DNA of 10,865 nt from Hyphomicrobiales bacterium (GCA_900299065.1 OMIJ01000108.1:1-10865), one strand, 5' to 3'. Counted from the stretch's first letter, positions 1 through 7,769 are shown. Notes: generated by a model not told the origin, from the letters alone. Translations and numbers: made by a program.

Positions 1-665
1 AGATTTCGTCTCTCCTGAACCAAAGATTTGAACCAATTAAAAGAATCTGAGACCAATGCTGCAAGTGCAGCCCGCGCTTCAGGGCTGGTAGGCTCCAGAC
101 CATTGGGTGCAGCTTTGAGTGGTGAGGATTTCACTTCCTCGACTTTCACGCCAATATTATCCAATAGTCGCGCGACATTGGGATATTGAAACAGAACGCC
201 AATTGATCCAACAAGTGAATTACCGCTTGCAAGAATGTGATCGCTCCCCAGAGCCGCTATATAAGCTCCAGAAGCTGCCACATCTCCGACAATCGCGATG
301 ACGGGCTTCTTAGCCGCAAGAATGCGCAATTCCTTGTAAAGGCGCTCTGAGCCCGTTGTCGTACCACCAGGACTATTAATCGATAAGATCACCGCCTGCG
401 CATTGGATTTCGTCACATCTTGAATAAGTTTGATTGTATCATTATCGCCCGTGATCAGGCCGCTAATTTGAAGTCGGGCGATATGGGGGTTTTGTGTATG
501 AGCCAAGCTTGCCGGTGAGCTTTCATCCTCGCCGAACATGAGCCAGCTGACAGAACCAATGCCCAGCAAAACTGCCAGCAGAAAAAAGACACGCCAGAAT
601 GTCAGCTTTTTGCGTAGCCTGCGGCGTTCGATCAGATAATCGGCCAAAGCATCAGAAGCTGTCAT
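1..665 (-). CDS. sppA: Signal peptide peptidase SppA (S49 family), 3' end cut by window edge
   Basis: The gene enters from position 665 and runs off the left edge, leaving 221 codons of a protein usually near 300-330 residues. SppA is a membrane-anchored serine protease that degrades cleaved signal peptides. Seen: a basic N-terminus (RRRLRKK, about residues 14-20), one hydrophobic anchor (about 23-44), then the S49 core with SINSPGG (95-101), the nucleophile region VAASGAY with Ser132, the GSIGV segment (153-157) and Lys184 in SPLKAAP. The Ser-Lys spacing of 52 residues equals that of the Ser147/Lys199 dyad of Bacillus SppA, so a Ser-Lys dyad is inferred. An in-frame ATG lies three codons upstream at 674, but the ribosome-binding sequence ACAGGA (675-680) touches that codon and sits 9 bases from ATG 665, so 665 is preferred. 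It lies downstream of rpsA, as in many alphaproteobacteria, but behind a terminator and with its own promoter candidate. Confidence 0.93.
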   Translation of the reverse strand, partial: MTASDALADYLIERRRLRKKLTFWRVFFLLAVLLGIGSVSWLMFGEDESSPASLAHTQNPHIARLQISGLITGDNDTIKLIQDVTKSNAQAVILSINSPGGTTTGSERLYKELRILAAKKPVIAIVGDVAASGAYIAALGSDHILASGNSLVGSIGVLFQYPNVARLLDNIGVKVEEVKSSPLKAAPNGLEPTSPEARAALAALVSDSFNWFKSLVQERRN

Positions 666-689
666 GAAATTCATCCTGTCGGTGCCTAG

Positions 690-718
690 AGATTAGGCCT
701 TTGCAAATATGAGATCAA
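690..718 (-). promoter_or_regulatory. Candidate sigma-70-type promoter of sppA
   Basis: On the minus strand TTGATC (713-718) is followed after exactly 17 bases by TAATCT (690-695). Transcription would start near 683, giving a leader of about 18 bases that just contains the ACAGGA ribosome-binding sequence of sppA. The site lies between the rpsA terminator and sppA, which fits independent transcription of sppA. It was found by eye, not tested. Confidence 0.5.
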
Positions 719-728
719 GCCAATCAAT

Positions 729-760
729 AAAATGGCCTGCACGATAGCTCGCGCAGGCCA
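729..760 (-). terminator. Intrinsic terminator downstream of rpsA
   Basis: An 8-bp perfect GC-rich stem (733-740 pairing with 753-760) has a short inner stem (742-744 with 749-751) closing a 4-base loop. Reading on the minus strand it is followed at once by TTTTATTG, the expected U-tract. It sits 44 bases past the rpsA stop codon and would end rpsA transcripts. Confidence 0.8.
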
Positions 761-770
761 GAAAGCTAAC

Positions 771-788
771 CCTGCGAGATATCGCAGG
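771..788 (-). other. Second hairpin between rpsA stop and terminator
   Basis: CCTGCGA (771-777) pairs perfectly with TCGCAGG (782-788) across a 4-base loop. It lies 15 bases after the rpsA stop codon and just before the terminator hairpin. No T-run follows it directly, so it is more likely a stabilising 3'-end structure or part of a tandem terminator than a terminator by itself. Confidence 0.6.
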
Positions 789-803
789 AATATCGCAAAA
801 GTG

Positions 804-2525
804 TTACTTCTTGGTAGTATCGCGTGCCTTGAGAGCGGCGCCGAGAATATCGCCCAGAGATGCACCTGAATCGGCCGAGCCATATTGCGCGATCGCTTCC
901 TTCTCTTCGGCCACCTCAAGGGCCTTGATCGAGACAGAGACCTTGCGGGCTTTGCGATCGAAAACGGTGATGCGGGCATCGACCTTTTCGCCAACCGCAA
1001 AGCGCTCGGGCCGCTGATCAGTACGATCGCGGGCCAGTTCGGCGCGCTTGATGAAGGCTTCGAGATCTGTGCCAACAATCTTCACATCGAGACCACCTTC
1101 CTTAACTTCAGTGATTTCGCAGGTGACGACAGCTCCCTTGCGCAGATCGGCCTCGCCTTCAACCTTGGCGGAGAACGGATCTTCCGACAATTGCTTGATG
1201 CCAAGCGAGATACGCTCCTTCTCGACATCAACGTCAAGCACTTGCGCCTTGACCATGTCACCCTTTTTGAAGTCCTCGATGGCTTGTTCGCCGGGGCGCT
1301 TCCAATCGAGATCGGAGAGATGGACCATGCCATCCACATCGCCTTCGAGGCCGATGAACAGACCAAATTCGGTCTTGTTCTTGACTTCGCCTTCGACGAT
1401 GGCGCCCTTGGGATATTTCTCGGCAAACGCTTCCCAAGGATTTTGCAAGGTCTGCTTCAGACCCAGCGAGATGCGACGCTTGGAGGAGTCAACCTCAAGC
1501 ACTTGCACATCAACTTCCTGGCTGGTCGAAACGATCTTGCCAGGATGTACATTCTTCTTGGTCCATGACATTTCTGAAACATGGATCAGGCCTTCAATGC
1601 CAGCCTCCAGTTCCACAAATGCACCATAATCAGTGATATTGGTGACGCGACCATGGAAGCGCGAATTGAGCGGATATTTCGCCTCAATGCCCTGCCACGG
1701 ATCTTCGAGCAATTGCTTCATGCCCAGAGAAATGCGGTGTGTATCATGATTGATCTTGATGATCTTGACGCGCACCGATTGGCCGATGTTGAGCACTTCA
1801 GTGGGATGATTGACCCGGCGCCAAGCAATGTCGGTGACATGCAGCAGGCCGTCAATGCCGCCCAGATCAACGAACGCACCATAATCGGTGATGTTCTTGA
1901 CGCTGCCGTCAATGACCTGACCTTCTTCAAGATTGGCAACGATTTCGTGACGCTGTTCAGCGCGGCTCTCTTCAAGAACAGTGCGGCGAGAAACGACAAT
2001 ATTGCCGCGGCGACGATCCATTTTCAAAATCTGGAAGGGCTGCGGCACATTCATCAGCGGGCCGACATCGCGCACAGGGCGAATGTCAACTTGTGAGCGC
2101 GGCAAGAAGGCCACTGCGCCATCAAGATCAACAGTGAATCCACCCTTGACCTGGTTAAAGATAACGCCATCAACCTTTTCACCAGCCTCAAAGGCCTTCT
2201 CAAGCTTGACCCAGCTTTCTTCACGGCGGGCTTTGTCGCGCGAAATAACAGCCTCACCCATAGCGTTTTCGATACGCTCCAGATAGACCTCAACAATATC
2301 GCCGACCTTGAGGGACTGGTCACGGCCAGGCCCGGTAAATTCCTTGAGTGCAACGCGACCCTCGGTCTTCAGACCAACGTCGATCACCGCAACATCTTTT
2401 TCGATCGCAACAACACGACCTTCAACAACCGAACCCTCGAAGGCTTCGCTTTCACCAAAGCTTTCCTCGAGCAAAGAAGCAAAATCCTCGCGCGTCGGCG
2501 CAAGGCTCATAGACGAATTGGACAT
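804..2525 (-). CDS. rpsA: 30S ribosomal protein S1
   Basis: This 573-residue protein is ribosomal protein S1, which binds mRNA on the 30S subunit and helps unfold and load it for translation initiation. Six S1-type OB-fold repeats can be seen at roughly residues 31-97, 115-181, 203-270, 288-357, 375-444 and 462-535. Repeats 3-5 carry the typical ITDYGAFV / HVSEMSW / RISLGLKQ style motifs (DYGAFV at 214-219 and 299-304, EFGLF at 386-390). Length and repeat number match full-length proteobacterial S1 proteins. The reading frame stays open to 2627, but ATG 2525 is preceded by AGGAG (2531-2535) with a 5-base gap, and MSNSSMSLAPTREDF fits the N-terminus of relatives, so the extra 34 residues are not used. 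A tandem hairpin terminator follows. In related bacteria cmk normally lies upstream of rpsA; here a molybdenum hydroxylase subunit gene does. Confidence 0.97.
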   Translation of the reverse strand: MSNSSMSLAPTREDFASLLEESFGESEAFEGSVVEGRVVAIEKDVAVIDVGLKTEGRVALKEFTGPGRDQSLKVGDIVEVYLERIENAMGEAVISRDKARREESWVKLEKAFEAGEKVDGVIFNQVKGGFTVDLDGAVAFLPRSQVDIRPVRDVGPLMNVPQPFQILKMDRRRGNIVVSRRTVLEESRAEQRHEIVANLEEGQVIDGSVKNITDYGAFVDLGGIDGLLHVTDIAWRRVNHPTEVLNIGQSVRVKIIKINHDTHRISLGMKQLLEDPWQGIEAKYPLNSRFHGRVTNITDYGAFVELEAGIEGLIHVSEMSWTKKNVHPGKIVSTSQEVDVQVLEVDSSKRRISLGLKQTLQNPWEAFAEKYPKGAIVEGEVKNKTEFGLFIGLEGDVDGMVHLSDLDWKRPGEQAIEDFKKGDMVKAQVLDVDVEKERISLGIKQLSEDPFSAKVEGEADLRKGAVVTCEITEVKEGGLDVKIVGTDLEAFIKRAELARDRTDQRPERFAVGEKVDARITVFDRKARKVSVSIKALEVAEEKEAIAQYGSADSGASLGDILGAALKARDTTKK

Positions 2526-2767
2526 TAGATCTCCTGAAAGCCTGATATCAGGCACGCCGGCAGTTTGAGTTAAGGGGCGCTTGCTGACATCGGACACCCT
2601 CAACAAAGTGATGGGGTCACCGCCCAAGGCGGCCCGGCGCAGGCCGACACAGAAAACGCATCATCAGCGAGAAACCGATGACGGCTCTCCTTTAACAGCA
2701 TTTGACAGGCCCGACAAGGCTCGCAAAGGCCTCGGCAAGCGCGAAAAGGGCCTTAATGTGGTGTAAA
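2526..2767 (-). promoter_or_regulatory. rpsA leader/promoter region, 242 bases, with palindrome at 2540-2553
   Basis: No convincing gene is present between the coxM-like stop and the rpsA start. Just upstream of the rpsA ribosome-binding sequence is a perfect 14-base palindrome, GCCTGATATCAGG plus C (2540-2553), able to form a 5-bp stem with a 4-base loop in the mRNA. A weak promoter-like pair is TTGTCG (2712-2717) and TAAAGG (2689-2694) with 17 bases between. A 6-bp inverted repeat (2726-2731 with 2749-2754, 17-base loop) follows the coxM-like gene but has no T-run, so it is a poor terminator. S1 represses its own translation in E. coli through leader structure; whether this leader does the same is inference. 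Confidence 0.4.
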
Positions 2768-3562
2768 TTACGAAATCAGCCCAATGGCTCGCTTGGCCAG
2801 CACAAGCGCGACATGCGCCCGATAGGCAGCGCTGGCATGCATGTCTGACAAAAGCTCATCAGGATCAAGCGTCAGTCCCTCAATTGCCTTGGCCGTAAAG
2901 GAACCCGTCAGCGCCTCTTCGAATGCGTGCGGACGGAAGGCGTTGGGCCCGGCCCCTGTAATGGCCATTCTGGCCTTTGCGTCAAATTGCGCCACCATGA
3001 CCCCGACTACGGCATAGCCGGAGGCGGGATGGCGGAATTTTTGATATTGCGCCCTTTTTGGCCTTGGAAAGCGCAGCGCCGTGATGATTTCACCCGGCTC
3101 CAATGCGGTTTCGAACAGGCCGGTAAAAAAATCATCGTTTTTGATGCGCCTTTGATTGGTCTCAATTGTCGCATTCAGTCCGAGCACAGCGGCAGGATAA
3201 TCTGCGGCCGGATCAGCATTGGCGACCGATCCGCCAATCGTTCCGCGATGGCGCACGGCAGGATCACCAATCTGGCCAGCCAAATCCGCCAAAGCCGGGC
3301 AGAAGGCGCGCACCATGTCAGAGGCCGCAACATCCGCATGGCAGGTCATGGCGCCAATGATGATTTCGTTTTTATCCTCGCAAATGCCTTGCAGATTTGG
3401 AATACGCGATAAATCGATCAGATCGCTGGGAGCGGCCAGTCGTTGTTTGAGTGTTGGCAGGAGAGTCATGCCGCCGGCGAGCAATTTGGGATCCTCGCTA
3501 TTGGCGAGAATTTTCACGACATCTGCCAATTCTGTTGGGCGATGATAATTGAAGGGCTGCAT
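2768..3562 (-). CDS. FAD-binding medium subunit of a CO-dehydrogenase-like molybdenum hydroxylase (CoxM-like)
   Basis: This 264-residue protein is the flavin subunit of a three-part molybdenum hydroxylase. It passes electrons from the iron-sulfur subunit through FAD to an acceptor. Both FAD-binding signatures of the family are intact: AGGMTLLP (29-36) and TIGGSVANADPAAD (108-121), followed by the CO-dehydrogenase flavoprotein C-terminal domain (about 160-264). Length is slightly short of CO-dehydrogenase CoxM (about 286). It starts 2 bases after the coxS-like stop codon, and its ribosome-binding sequence AGGGG (3571-3575) lies inside the end of that gene, so the two are translationally tight. 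It is the last gene of the large-small-medium cluster. I give no gene symbol because the partner large subunit is form II, not a proven CO dehydrogenase. Confidence 0.92.
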   Translation of the reverse strand: MQPFNYHRPTELADVVKILANSEDPKLLAGGMTLLPTLKQRLAAPSDLIDLSRIPNLQGICEDKNEIIIGAMTCHADVAASDMVRAFCPALADLAGQIGDPAVRHRGTIGGSVANADPAADYPAAVLGLNATIETNQRRIKNDDFFTGLFETALEPGEIITALRFPRPKRAQYQKFRHPASGYAVVGVMVAQFDAKARMAITGAGPNAFRPHAFEEALTGSFTAKAIEGLTLDPDELLSDMHASAAYRAHVALVLAKRAIGLIS

Positions 3563-3564
3563 GG

Positions 3565-4035
3565 TCAGATCCCCTTTGCTTGTGAAGAGGCATCCATTAT
3601 GGCTTCAACAATGCCTTGATAGCCCGTGCAGCGGCAAATATTGCCTTCCAGCTGGTGACGAATGGTTGCTTCATCTGCGCCAGGAAGGCGGCGCACTATA
3701 TCAGCACCCATCATCACCATGCCTGGTGTGCAAAAGCCGCATTGCAGACCATGATGCTCACGAAAAGCCTCTTGCACGGGATGCAGCGCGCCATTGGCCC
3801 CAGCCAGGCCTTCAATCGTTGTGATCTGGGCGCCATCTGCCTGCACCGCAAGCATTGTGCAGCTTTTGACGGCTTTGTTATTCAGGTGAATAATGCAGCA
3901 GCCGCATTGCGTGGTATCGCAGCCTACATGTGTGCCTGTCAGGCGCAGATTATCACGCAGGAAATCGGCCAGCAGAAGATTGGTTGCAATATCACGCGTG
4001 ATCTTCTCGCCATTGATGGTCAAGCTAATGTTCAC
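3565..4035 (-). CDS. [2Fe-2S] small subunit of a CO-dehydrogenase-like molybdenum hydroxylase (CoxS-like)
   Basis: This 156-residue iron-sulfur subunit relays electrons from the molybdenum centre to FAD. The plant-ferredoxin-type domain holds cluster ligands Cys39, Cys44, Cys47 and Cys59 (GCDTTQCGCC, with an extra Cys46 beside the ligands). The all-helical second domain holds Cys99, Cys102, Cys134 and Cys136 (QCGFCTPGM and ICRCTGYQ). All eight ligands expected for two clusters are present and the length is normal. The start is a GTG at 4035, preceded by GAGG (4041-4044) with a 5-base gap; an ATG at 4040 is out of frame and stops after one codon. The gene begins 20 bases after the coxL-like stop and ends 2 bases before the coxM-like start, so it is the middle gene of an operon. 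Confidence 0.95.
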   Translation of the reverse strand: MNISLTINGEKITRDIATNLLLADFLRDNLRLTGTHVGCDTTQCGCCIIHLNNKAVKSCTMLAVQADGAQITTIEGLAGANGALHPVQEAFREHHGLQCGFCTPGMVMMGADIVRRLPGADEATIRHQLEGNICRCTGYQGIVEAIMDASSQAKGI

Positions 4036-4055
4036 GGCATCCTCGCTCTAAATGT

Positions 4056-6398
4056 TCACGCCGCCTTATGGGCCTTGGCTTGTTGAATGGCTGTCCATAC
4101 GCGTTCAGGCGTCAGTGGCATATCAATATGTTTAACGCCATAGGGCGTCAGCGCATCGCAAACTGCTGAGACAAAGGCAGGCGGCGCGCCGCAAGCCCCC
4201 GCTTCACCAGCGCCCTTGACGCCCAGATCATTGGTCTTGCAGGGCTGATCATCAGTGAAATGCGCTTCAATCATCGATAAATGATGCGCCCGCGGCATGC
4301 CATAATCCATGAAAGAACCCGCCAGCAATTGGCCAGATTCTGCATCATAGATTGCATCTTCTGTCAGCGCCTGGCCTATGCCCTGCGCCACGCCGCCATA
4401 GACCTGACCATGCACGATCAAAGGATTGAGCACGACGCCGCAATCATCGAGCGCTGTATATTTGACAATCTCAATCGTTCCTAATTCCGGATCAACCTCG
4501 ACTTCGCAAATATGGCAGCCATTAGGAAAATTATTCAGATCCGGTTCGCGCTCGAACAGATTGCTCTCATCAAGGCCAGGCGTCACGCCCTCGGGCAATT
4601 TGGCCGGATCACTGGCCGCACGGGCCACATCCTGAATCGAAATACTGGAGACACCCACGCGGAACAGACCATTTTCAAAAGTCACAGCAGCCGGATCAGC
4701 TTGTAACAAATGCGCAGCAATTTTCTTGCCTTTCATAATGATCTGTCCGCAAGAACGCTTGATTGCAACCCCGCCCATCATCGAAGAGCGCGAACCAAAA
4801 GTGCCGACACCGCCGGGCGGTGTTGTATCCGTATCGCCCTGCACGAAATCAATCTGATCAAAGGGCACGCCGAGATAATCATTGACCATTTGCGCATAGA
4901 CCGTCTCATGGCCCTGACCATGCGAGAAAGTGCCAGAAAAGACTGTTGCTTTACCATTCTCATCAAACTTAACGCGCATTTCCTCAGTGGGGCGCCCGCC
5001 TGCCTGTTCAACAAAACTGGCAAGGCCAATGCCGCGCAATTTGCCGCGCTTTTCAGTTTCTTTCCGCCGCGATGCAAAGCCCTTCCAATCGGCAAGCTCC
5101 AGTGTTTTATCCATTGTGCCGATGAAATCGCCAGAATCATAAACAAAGTTCATCTGTGTGCGATAGGGCATCTTGGATAGGGGAATGAGATTGCGACGAC
5201 GTATCTCATCGCGCGTCAAACCACATTCTTCAGCCGCCGCATCCATCAAACGTTCCATGATGTAATTGGCTTCCGGCCGCCCTGCACCACGATAAGTATC
5301 AGTGGGCACGGTATTGGTATAAACGGGTTTGACGGAGAAATAGAATTTCTCAATGTCATAACCGCAAGGAATAATGCGACCGCCTCCATCGATCGGCAGA
5401 CGTGGGCCATTATCGCCACTATAAGCGCCGACATTAACAATCGTCTCAAGGCGCAAGGCAATCACGCGGCCATTTTTATCAAGTCCCATGACCGCATCAT
5501 TGACCTGATCGCGCCCATGATGATCAGAGACAAAAGTCTCGCTGCGATCACCGCGCCATTTCACCGGCTGATTGATGTGCTTGGCTGCCCAGGCAACTGC
5601 GGCTGTTTCAGGGTAGCGCTTGGAGCGAATGCCAAAACCGCCGCCCACATCAAGCGAAATCACGCGCAGTTTTTTCTTGTCTATGCCAAGCAATCCTGCA
5701 AAGCCTGCCTGTGCGGGGCGCACGCCCTGTGTGGGCGAATAAAGCGTGATGACATCTTCTTTGGCATCATAAGTCGCAACAGCGCAGCGCGGTTCCATAG
5801 GCGCCACGATCAGACGATTATTGACCAGATGAATCTTTACCTTATGGGGCGCTTGGGCAATCAGCGCGTCAACTTCATCAGGCGCGCTATTCTCCCAATG
5901 TACGGCAATATTCGATCCGTGCTCGGGATGCAGCACATAAGCATCGGGTTCTGCCGCTTTGGCTGTTGAAGTAATATTGGGCAGAGTCTCGAAATCAATT
6001 TCGATCAGCTCGGCGCCCGCCCTTGCAGCTTCCGCACTATCCGCCAGCACCATCACCAAAGGTTCACCCACATAACAGGCGCGGTCCGAGGGCAGAATAT
6101 GCCGAACGGGCTTATACATTTTATTGCCCTTGCGATCGGTGAAATTAATATCGGCCACCAGTGGCTTCATGCCTCCCTTGCGCATATCCTCGCCGGTGAA
6201 CACATGCCGGACGCCCGCAACAGAAAGCGCTGCGGCACTGTCAATGGACTTGATTTTGGCATGGGCATGGGGCGAGCGGAAAAACGCCGCCCATAATTGT
6301 CCGTCAAAATGGATGTCGTCAGTATAACGGCCTTTGCCGGTCAAAAGCCGCACATCTTCTTTGCGCCGTACCGGTTGTCCGATCCCGTACTGTCCCAT
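4056..6398 (-). CDS. Molybdopterin-binding large subunit, form II CO-dehydrogenase-like hydroxylase (CoxL-like)
   Basis: This 780-residue protein is the catalytic subunit of a xanthine-oxidase-family molybdenum hydroxylase, expected to bind a molybdopterin cofactor and to work in the cytoplasm with the two following gene products. The N-terminal aldehyde-oxidase/xanthine-dehydrogenase a/b hammerhead domain (about 15-140) and two cofactor-binding domains are visible. Key motifs are VGGGFG (251-256), TYRGAGR (368-374), SHGQGHET (492-499) and GAGEAG (729-734) with the likely catalytic Glu732. Form I CO dehydrogenases have AYxCSFR at the active-site loop, with a Cys that joins the Mo-Cu centre; here Gly371 takes that place, which marks form II. 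CO oxidation therefore should not be assumed; aldehyde, purine or other N-heterocycle oxidation are alternatives. The start at 6398 has GGAAGGG (6407-6413) 8 bases upstream. No cox accessory genes (coxD, E, F, G) are in the window. Confidence 0.94.
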   Translation of the reverse strand: MGQYGIGQPVRRKEDVRLLTGKGRYTDDIHFDGQLWAAFFRSPHAHAKIKSIDSAAALSVAGVRHVFTGEDMRKGGMKPLVADINFTDRKGNKMYKPVRHILPSDRACYVGEPLVMVLADSAEAARAGAELIEIDFETLPNITSTAKAAEPDAYVLHPEHGSNIAVHWENSAPDEVDALIAQAPHKVKIHLVNNRLIVAPMEPRCAVATYDAKEDVITLYSPTQGVRPAQAGFAGLLGIDKKKLRVISLDVGGGFGIRSKRYPETAAVAWAAKHINQPVKWRGDRSETFVSDHHGRDQVNDAVMGLDKNGRVIALRLETIVNVGAYSGDNGPRLPIDGGGRIIPCGYDIEKFYFSVKPVYTNTVPTDTYRGAGRPEANYIMERLMDAAAEECGLTRDEIRRRNLIPLSKMPYRTQMNFVYDSGDFIGTMDKTLELADWKGFASRRKETEKRGKLRGIGLASFVEQAGGRPTEEMRVKFDENGKATVFSGTFSHGQGHETVYAQMVNDYLGVPFDQIDFVQGDTDTTPPGGVGTFGSRSSMMGGVAIKRSCGQIIMKGKKIAAHLLQADPAAVTFENGLFRVGVSSISIQDVARAASDPAKLPEGVTPGLDESNLFEREPDLNNFPNGCHICEVEVDPELGTIEIVKYTALDDCGVVLNPLIVHGQVYGGVAQGIGQALTEDAIYDAESGQLLAGSFMDYGMPRAHHLSMIEAHFTDDQPCKTNDLGVKGAGEAGACGAPPAFVSAVCDALTPYGVKHIDMPLTPERVWTAIQQAKAHKAA

Positions 6399-6446
6399 TG
6401 AGCATGCCCTTCCATCAGATGGGGTCTAATCCCATTCAGCGTGTTA

Positions 6447-7688
6447 TTATTTTTTTGCCCCGCGTTGATCGCGTTTGCCTAAAGTACGCAAGCGCAGCGC
6501 ATTGAGCTTGATGAATCCAGCCGCATCACGATGATCATAGGCCACGGCGCCTTCTTCAAAGGTGACGAGATCCTGATCATAGAGTGAATAGGGAGATTGA
6601 CGACCCACCACACGCACATTGCCCTTATAGAGCTTGAGGCGCACGCGGCCCGTTACTTTTTCCTGGCTCTTATCGATCAGAGCTTGCAACATTTCGCGTT
6701 CGGGTGAGAACCAGAAGCCGTTATAGATCAACTCGGCATATTTGGGCATGAGCTCATCTTTCAAATGTGCCGCGCCACGATCCAATGTGATCGATTCAAT
6801 GCCGCGATGGGCGGCGAGCAAAATCGTCCCGCCGGGTGTTTCATAAACGCCGCGTGATTTCATGCCGACAAAACGGTTTTCGACAAGATCAAGGCGGCCA
6901 ATGCCATTGGCCTTGCCAAGCTCATTCAGGCTGGTCAGCAAAGCGGCTGGTGAGAGAGCCTTACCATTGATCGCAACAGCATCACCCTTGTCGAAATCAA
7001 TCGTGATCTCGGTGACTTCATCGGGCGCCTCTTCGGGTGAAATGGTGCGCATATGCACATATTCAGGCGGCTCCAGCCACGGATCTTCCAGTACCTTCCC
7101 TTCTGAAGAGGAATGCAGCAGATTGGCATCAACCGAGAAGGGCGCTTCGCCGCGCTTATCCTTGGCAATCGGGATCTGATGTTCTTCAGCAAAAGCAATC
7201 AAAGCTTCGCGGCTTTTGAAATCCCATTCACGCCAGGGCGCAATCACATGAATGCCCGGCTCCAGCGCATAATAACCAAGCTCGAATCGAACCTGGTCAT
7301 TGCCCTTGCCTGTGGCACCATGCGAGACGGCATCTGCTCCTACTTTGCGGGCAATCTCGATTTGCTTTTTGGCGATCAAGGGCCGCGCAATCGATGTGCC
7401 CAATAGATAGAGCCCCTCATATTGGGCATTGGCCCGGAACATGGGGAACACATAATCGCGCACGAATTCCTCGCGCAGATCTTCGATGAAAATATGTTCG
7501 GGCTTAATGCCGAGCAATTCTGCCTTGCGTCGTGCTGGCTCCAGCTCTTCGCCCTGACCCAGATCGGCGGTAAAGGTGACAACCTCGCAGCCATAAGTGG
7601 TTTGCAGCCATTTGAGAATGATCGACGTATCCAATCCGCCCGAATAGGCAAGAACAACACGTTTGATGTCGGTTTTTGTATGGGCCAT
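6447..7688 (-). CDS. argG: Argininosuccinate synthase
   Basis: This 413-residue enzyme joins citrulline and aspartate with ATP to make argininosuccinate, the next-to-last step of arginine synthesis in the cytoplasm. The N-type ATP pyrophosphatase loop AYSGGLDTS lies at residues 14-22, followed by ADLGQGEE (41-48), LGTSIARPL (96-104) and [15 protein letters not shown] (122-136), all hallmarks of the family. Length is normal for the bacterial short class (about 400). The frame continues to a TTG at 7706, but ATG 7688 gives [18 protein letters not shown], a usual N-terminus, with only a weak GAG upstream. The coxL-like gene starts 48 bases after its stop and no T-run terminator lies between, so read-through into the hydroxylase genes is possible. 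Confidence 0.97.
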   Translation of the reverse strand: MAHTKTDIKRVVLAYSGGLDTSIILKWLQTTYGCEVVTFTADLGQGEELEPARRKAELLGIKPEHIFIEDLREEFVRDYVFPMFRANAQYEGLYLLGTSIARPLIAKKQIEIARKVGADAVSHGATGKGNDQVRFELGYYALEPGIHVIAPWREWDFKSREALIAFAEEHQIPIAKDKRGEAPFSVDANLLHSSSEGKVLEDPWLEPPEYVHMRTISPEEAPDEVTEITIDFDKGDAVAINGKALSPAALLTSLNELGKANGIGRLDLVENRFVGMKSRGVYETPGGTILLAAHRGIESITLDRGAAHLKDELMPKYAELIYNGFWFSPEREMLQALIDKSQEKVTGRVRLKLYKGNVRVVGRQSPYSLYDQDLVTFEEGAVAYDHRDAAGFIKLNALRLRTLGKRDQRGAKK

Positions 7689-7715
7689 GACAACTCGCAG
7701 GATCAATGAGTAGGG

Positions 7716-7733
7716 TTTCGCTTAAGCGCGAAA
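7716..7733 (-). other. Hairpin in the argG leader
   Basis: TTTCGC (7716-7721) pairs with GCGAAA (7728-7733) across a 6-base loop, and the centre also holds the 10-base palindrome CGCTTAAGCG (7719-7728). It lies at the very start of the predicted argG transcript, about 28 bases before the ATG. It could be an operator (palindromic DNA) or an mRNA leader hairpin. No match to an ArgR box was recognised. Confidence 0.4.
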
Positions 7734-7741
7734 TTGGCCGG

Positions 7742-7769
7742 ACTATAGGGAACAGACAAGCCGACGCAA
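7742..7769 (-). promoter_or_regulatory. Candidate promoter of argG
   Basis: On the minus strand TTGCGT (7764-7769) and TATAGT (7742-7747) are separated by 16 bases. Read one base earlier the -10 is CTATAG, close to the alphaproteobacterial CTATAT style. Transcription would start near 7735, about 47 bases before ATG 7688. The site lies between the PAP2 stop and argG. Confidence 0.5.

Noticed and set aside
885..1568. 227-codon plus-strand open frame inside rpsA
   Set aside because: It is antisense to the fully recognisable S1 repeats and its protein resembles no family; a shadow of codon bias.
1581..2096. 171-codon plus-strand open frame inside rpsA
   Set aside because: Also antisense to S1 repeats 2-4, with no recognisable domain or ribosome-binding sequence.
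2526..2627. 34-residue N-terminal extension of S1
   Set aside because: No ribosome-binding sequence at 2627, while ATG 2525 has AGGAG at ideal distance and matches the N-terminus of related S1 proteins.
2726..2754. Inverted repeat after the coxM-like gene as a terminator
   Set aside because: Only 6 bp of stem, a 17-base loop and no T-run on the minus strand.
2581..2766. 61-codon plus-strand open frame in the rpsA leader
   Set aside because: Lys/Arg-rich with no family recognised and no ribosome-binding sequence; it lies across the likely rpsA leader on the other strand. A small protein cannot be fully excluded.
4056..6398. Calling the hydroxylase a true aerobic CO dehydrogenase
   Set aside because: The active-site loop lacks the cysteine of the Mo-Cu centre, so only the form II CODH-like class is supported.
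7689..7706. TTG start of argG six codons upstream
   Set aside because: No ribosome-binding sequence before it; ATG 7688 gives a normal ArgG N-terminus.
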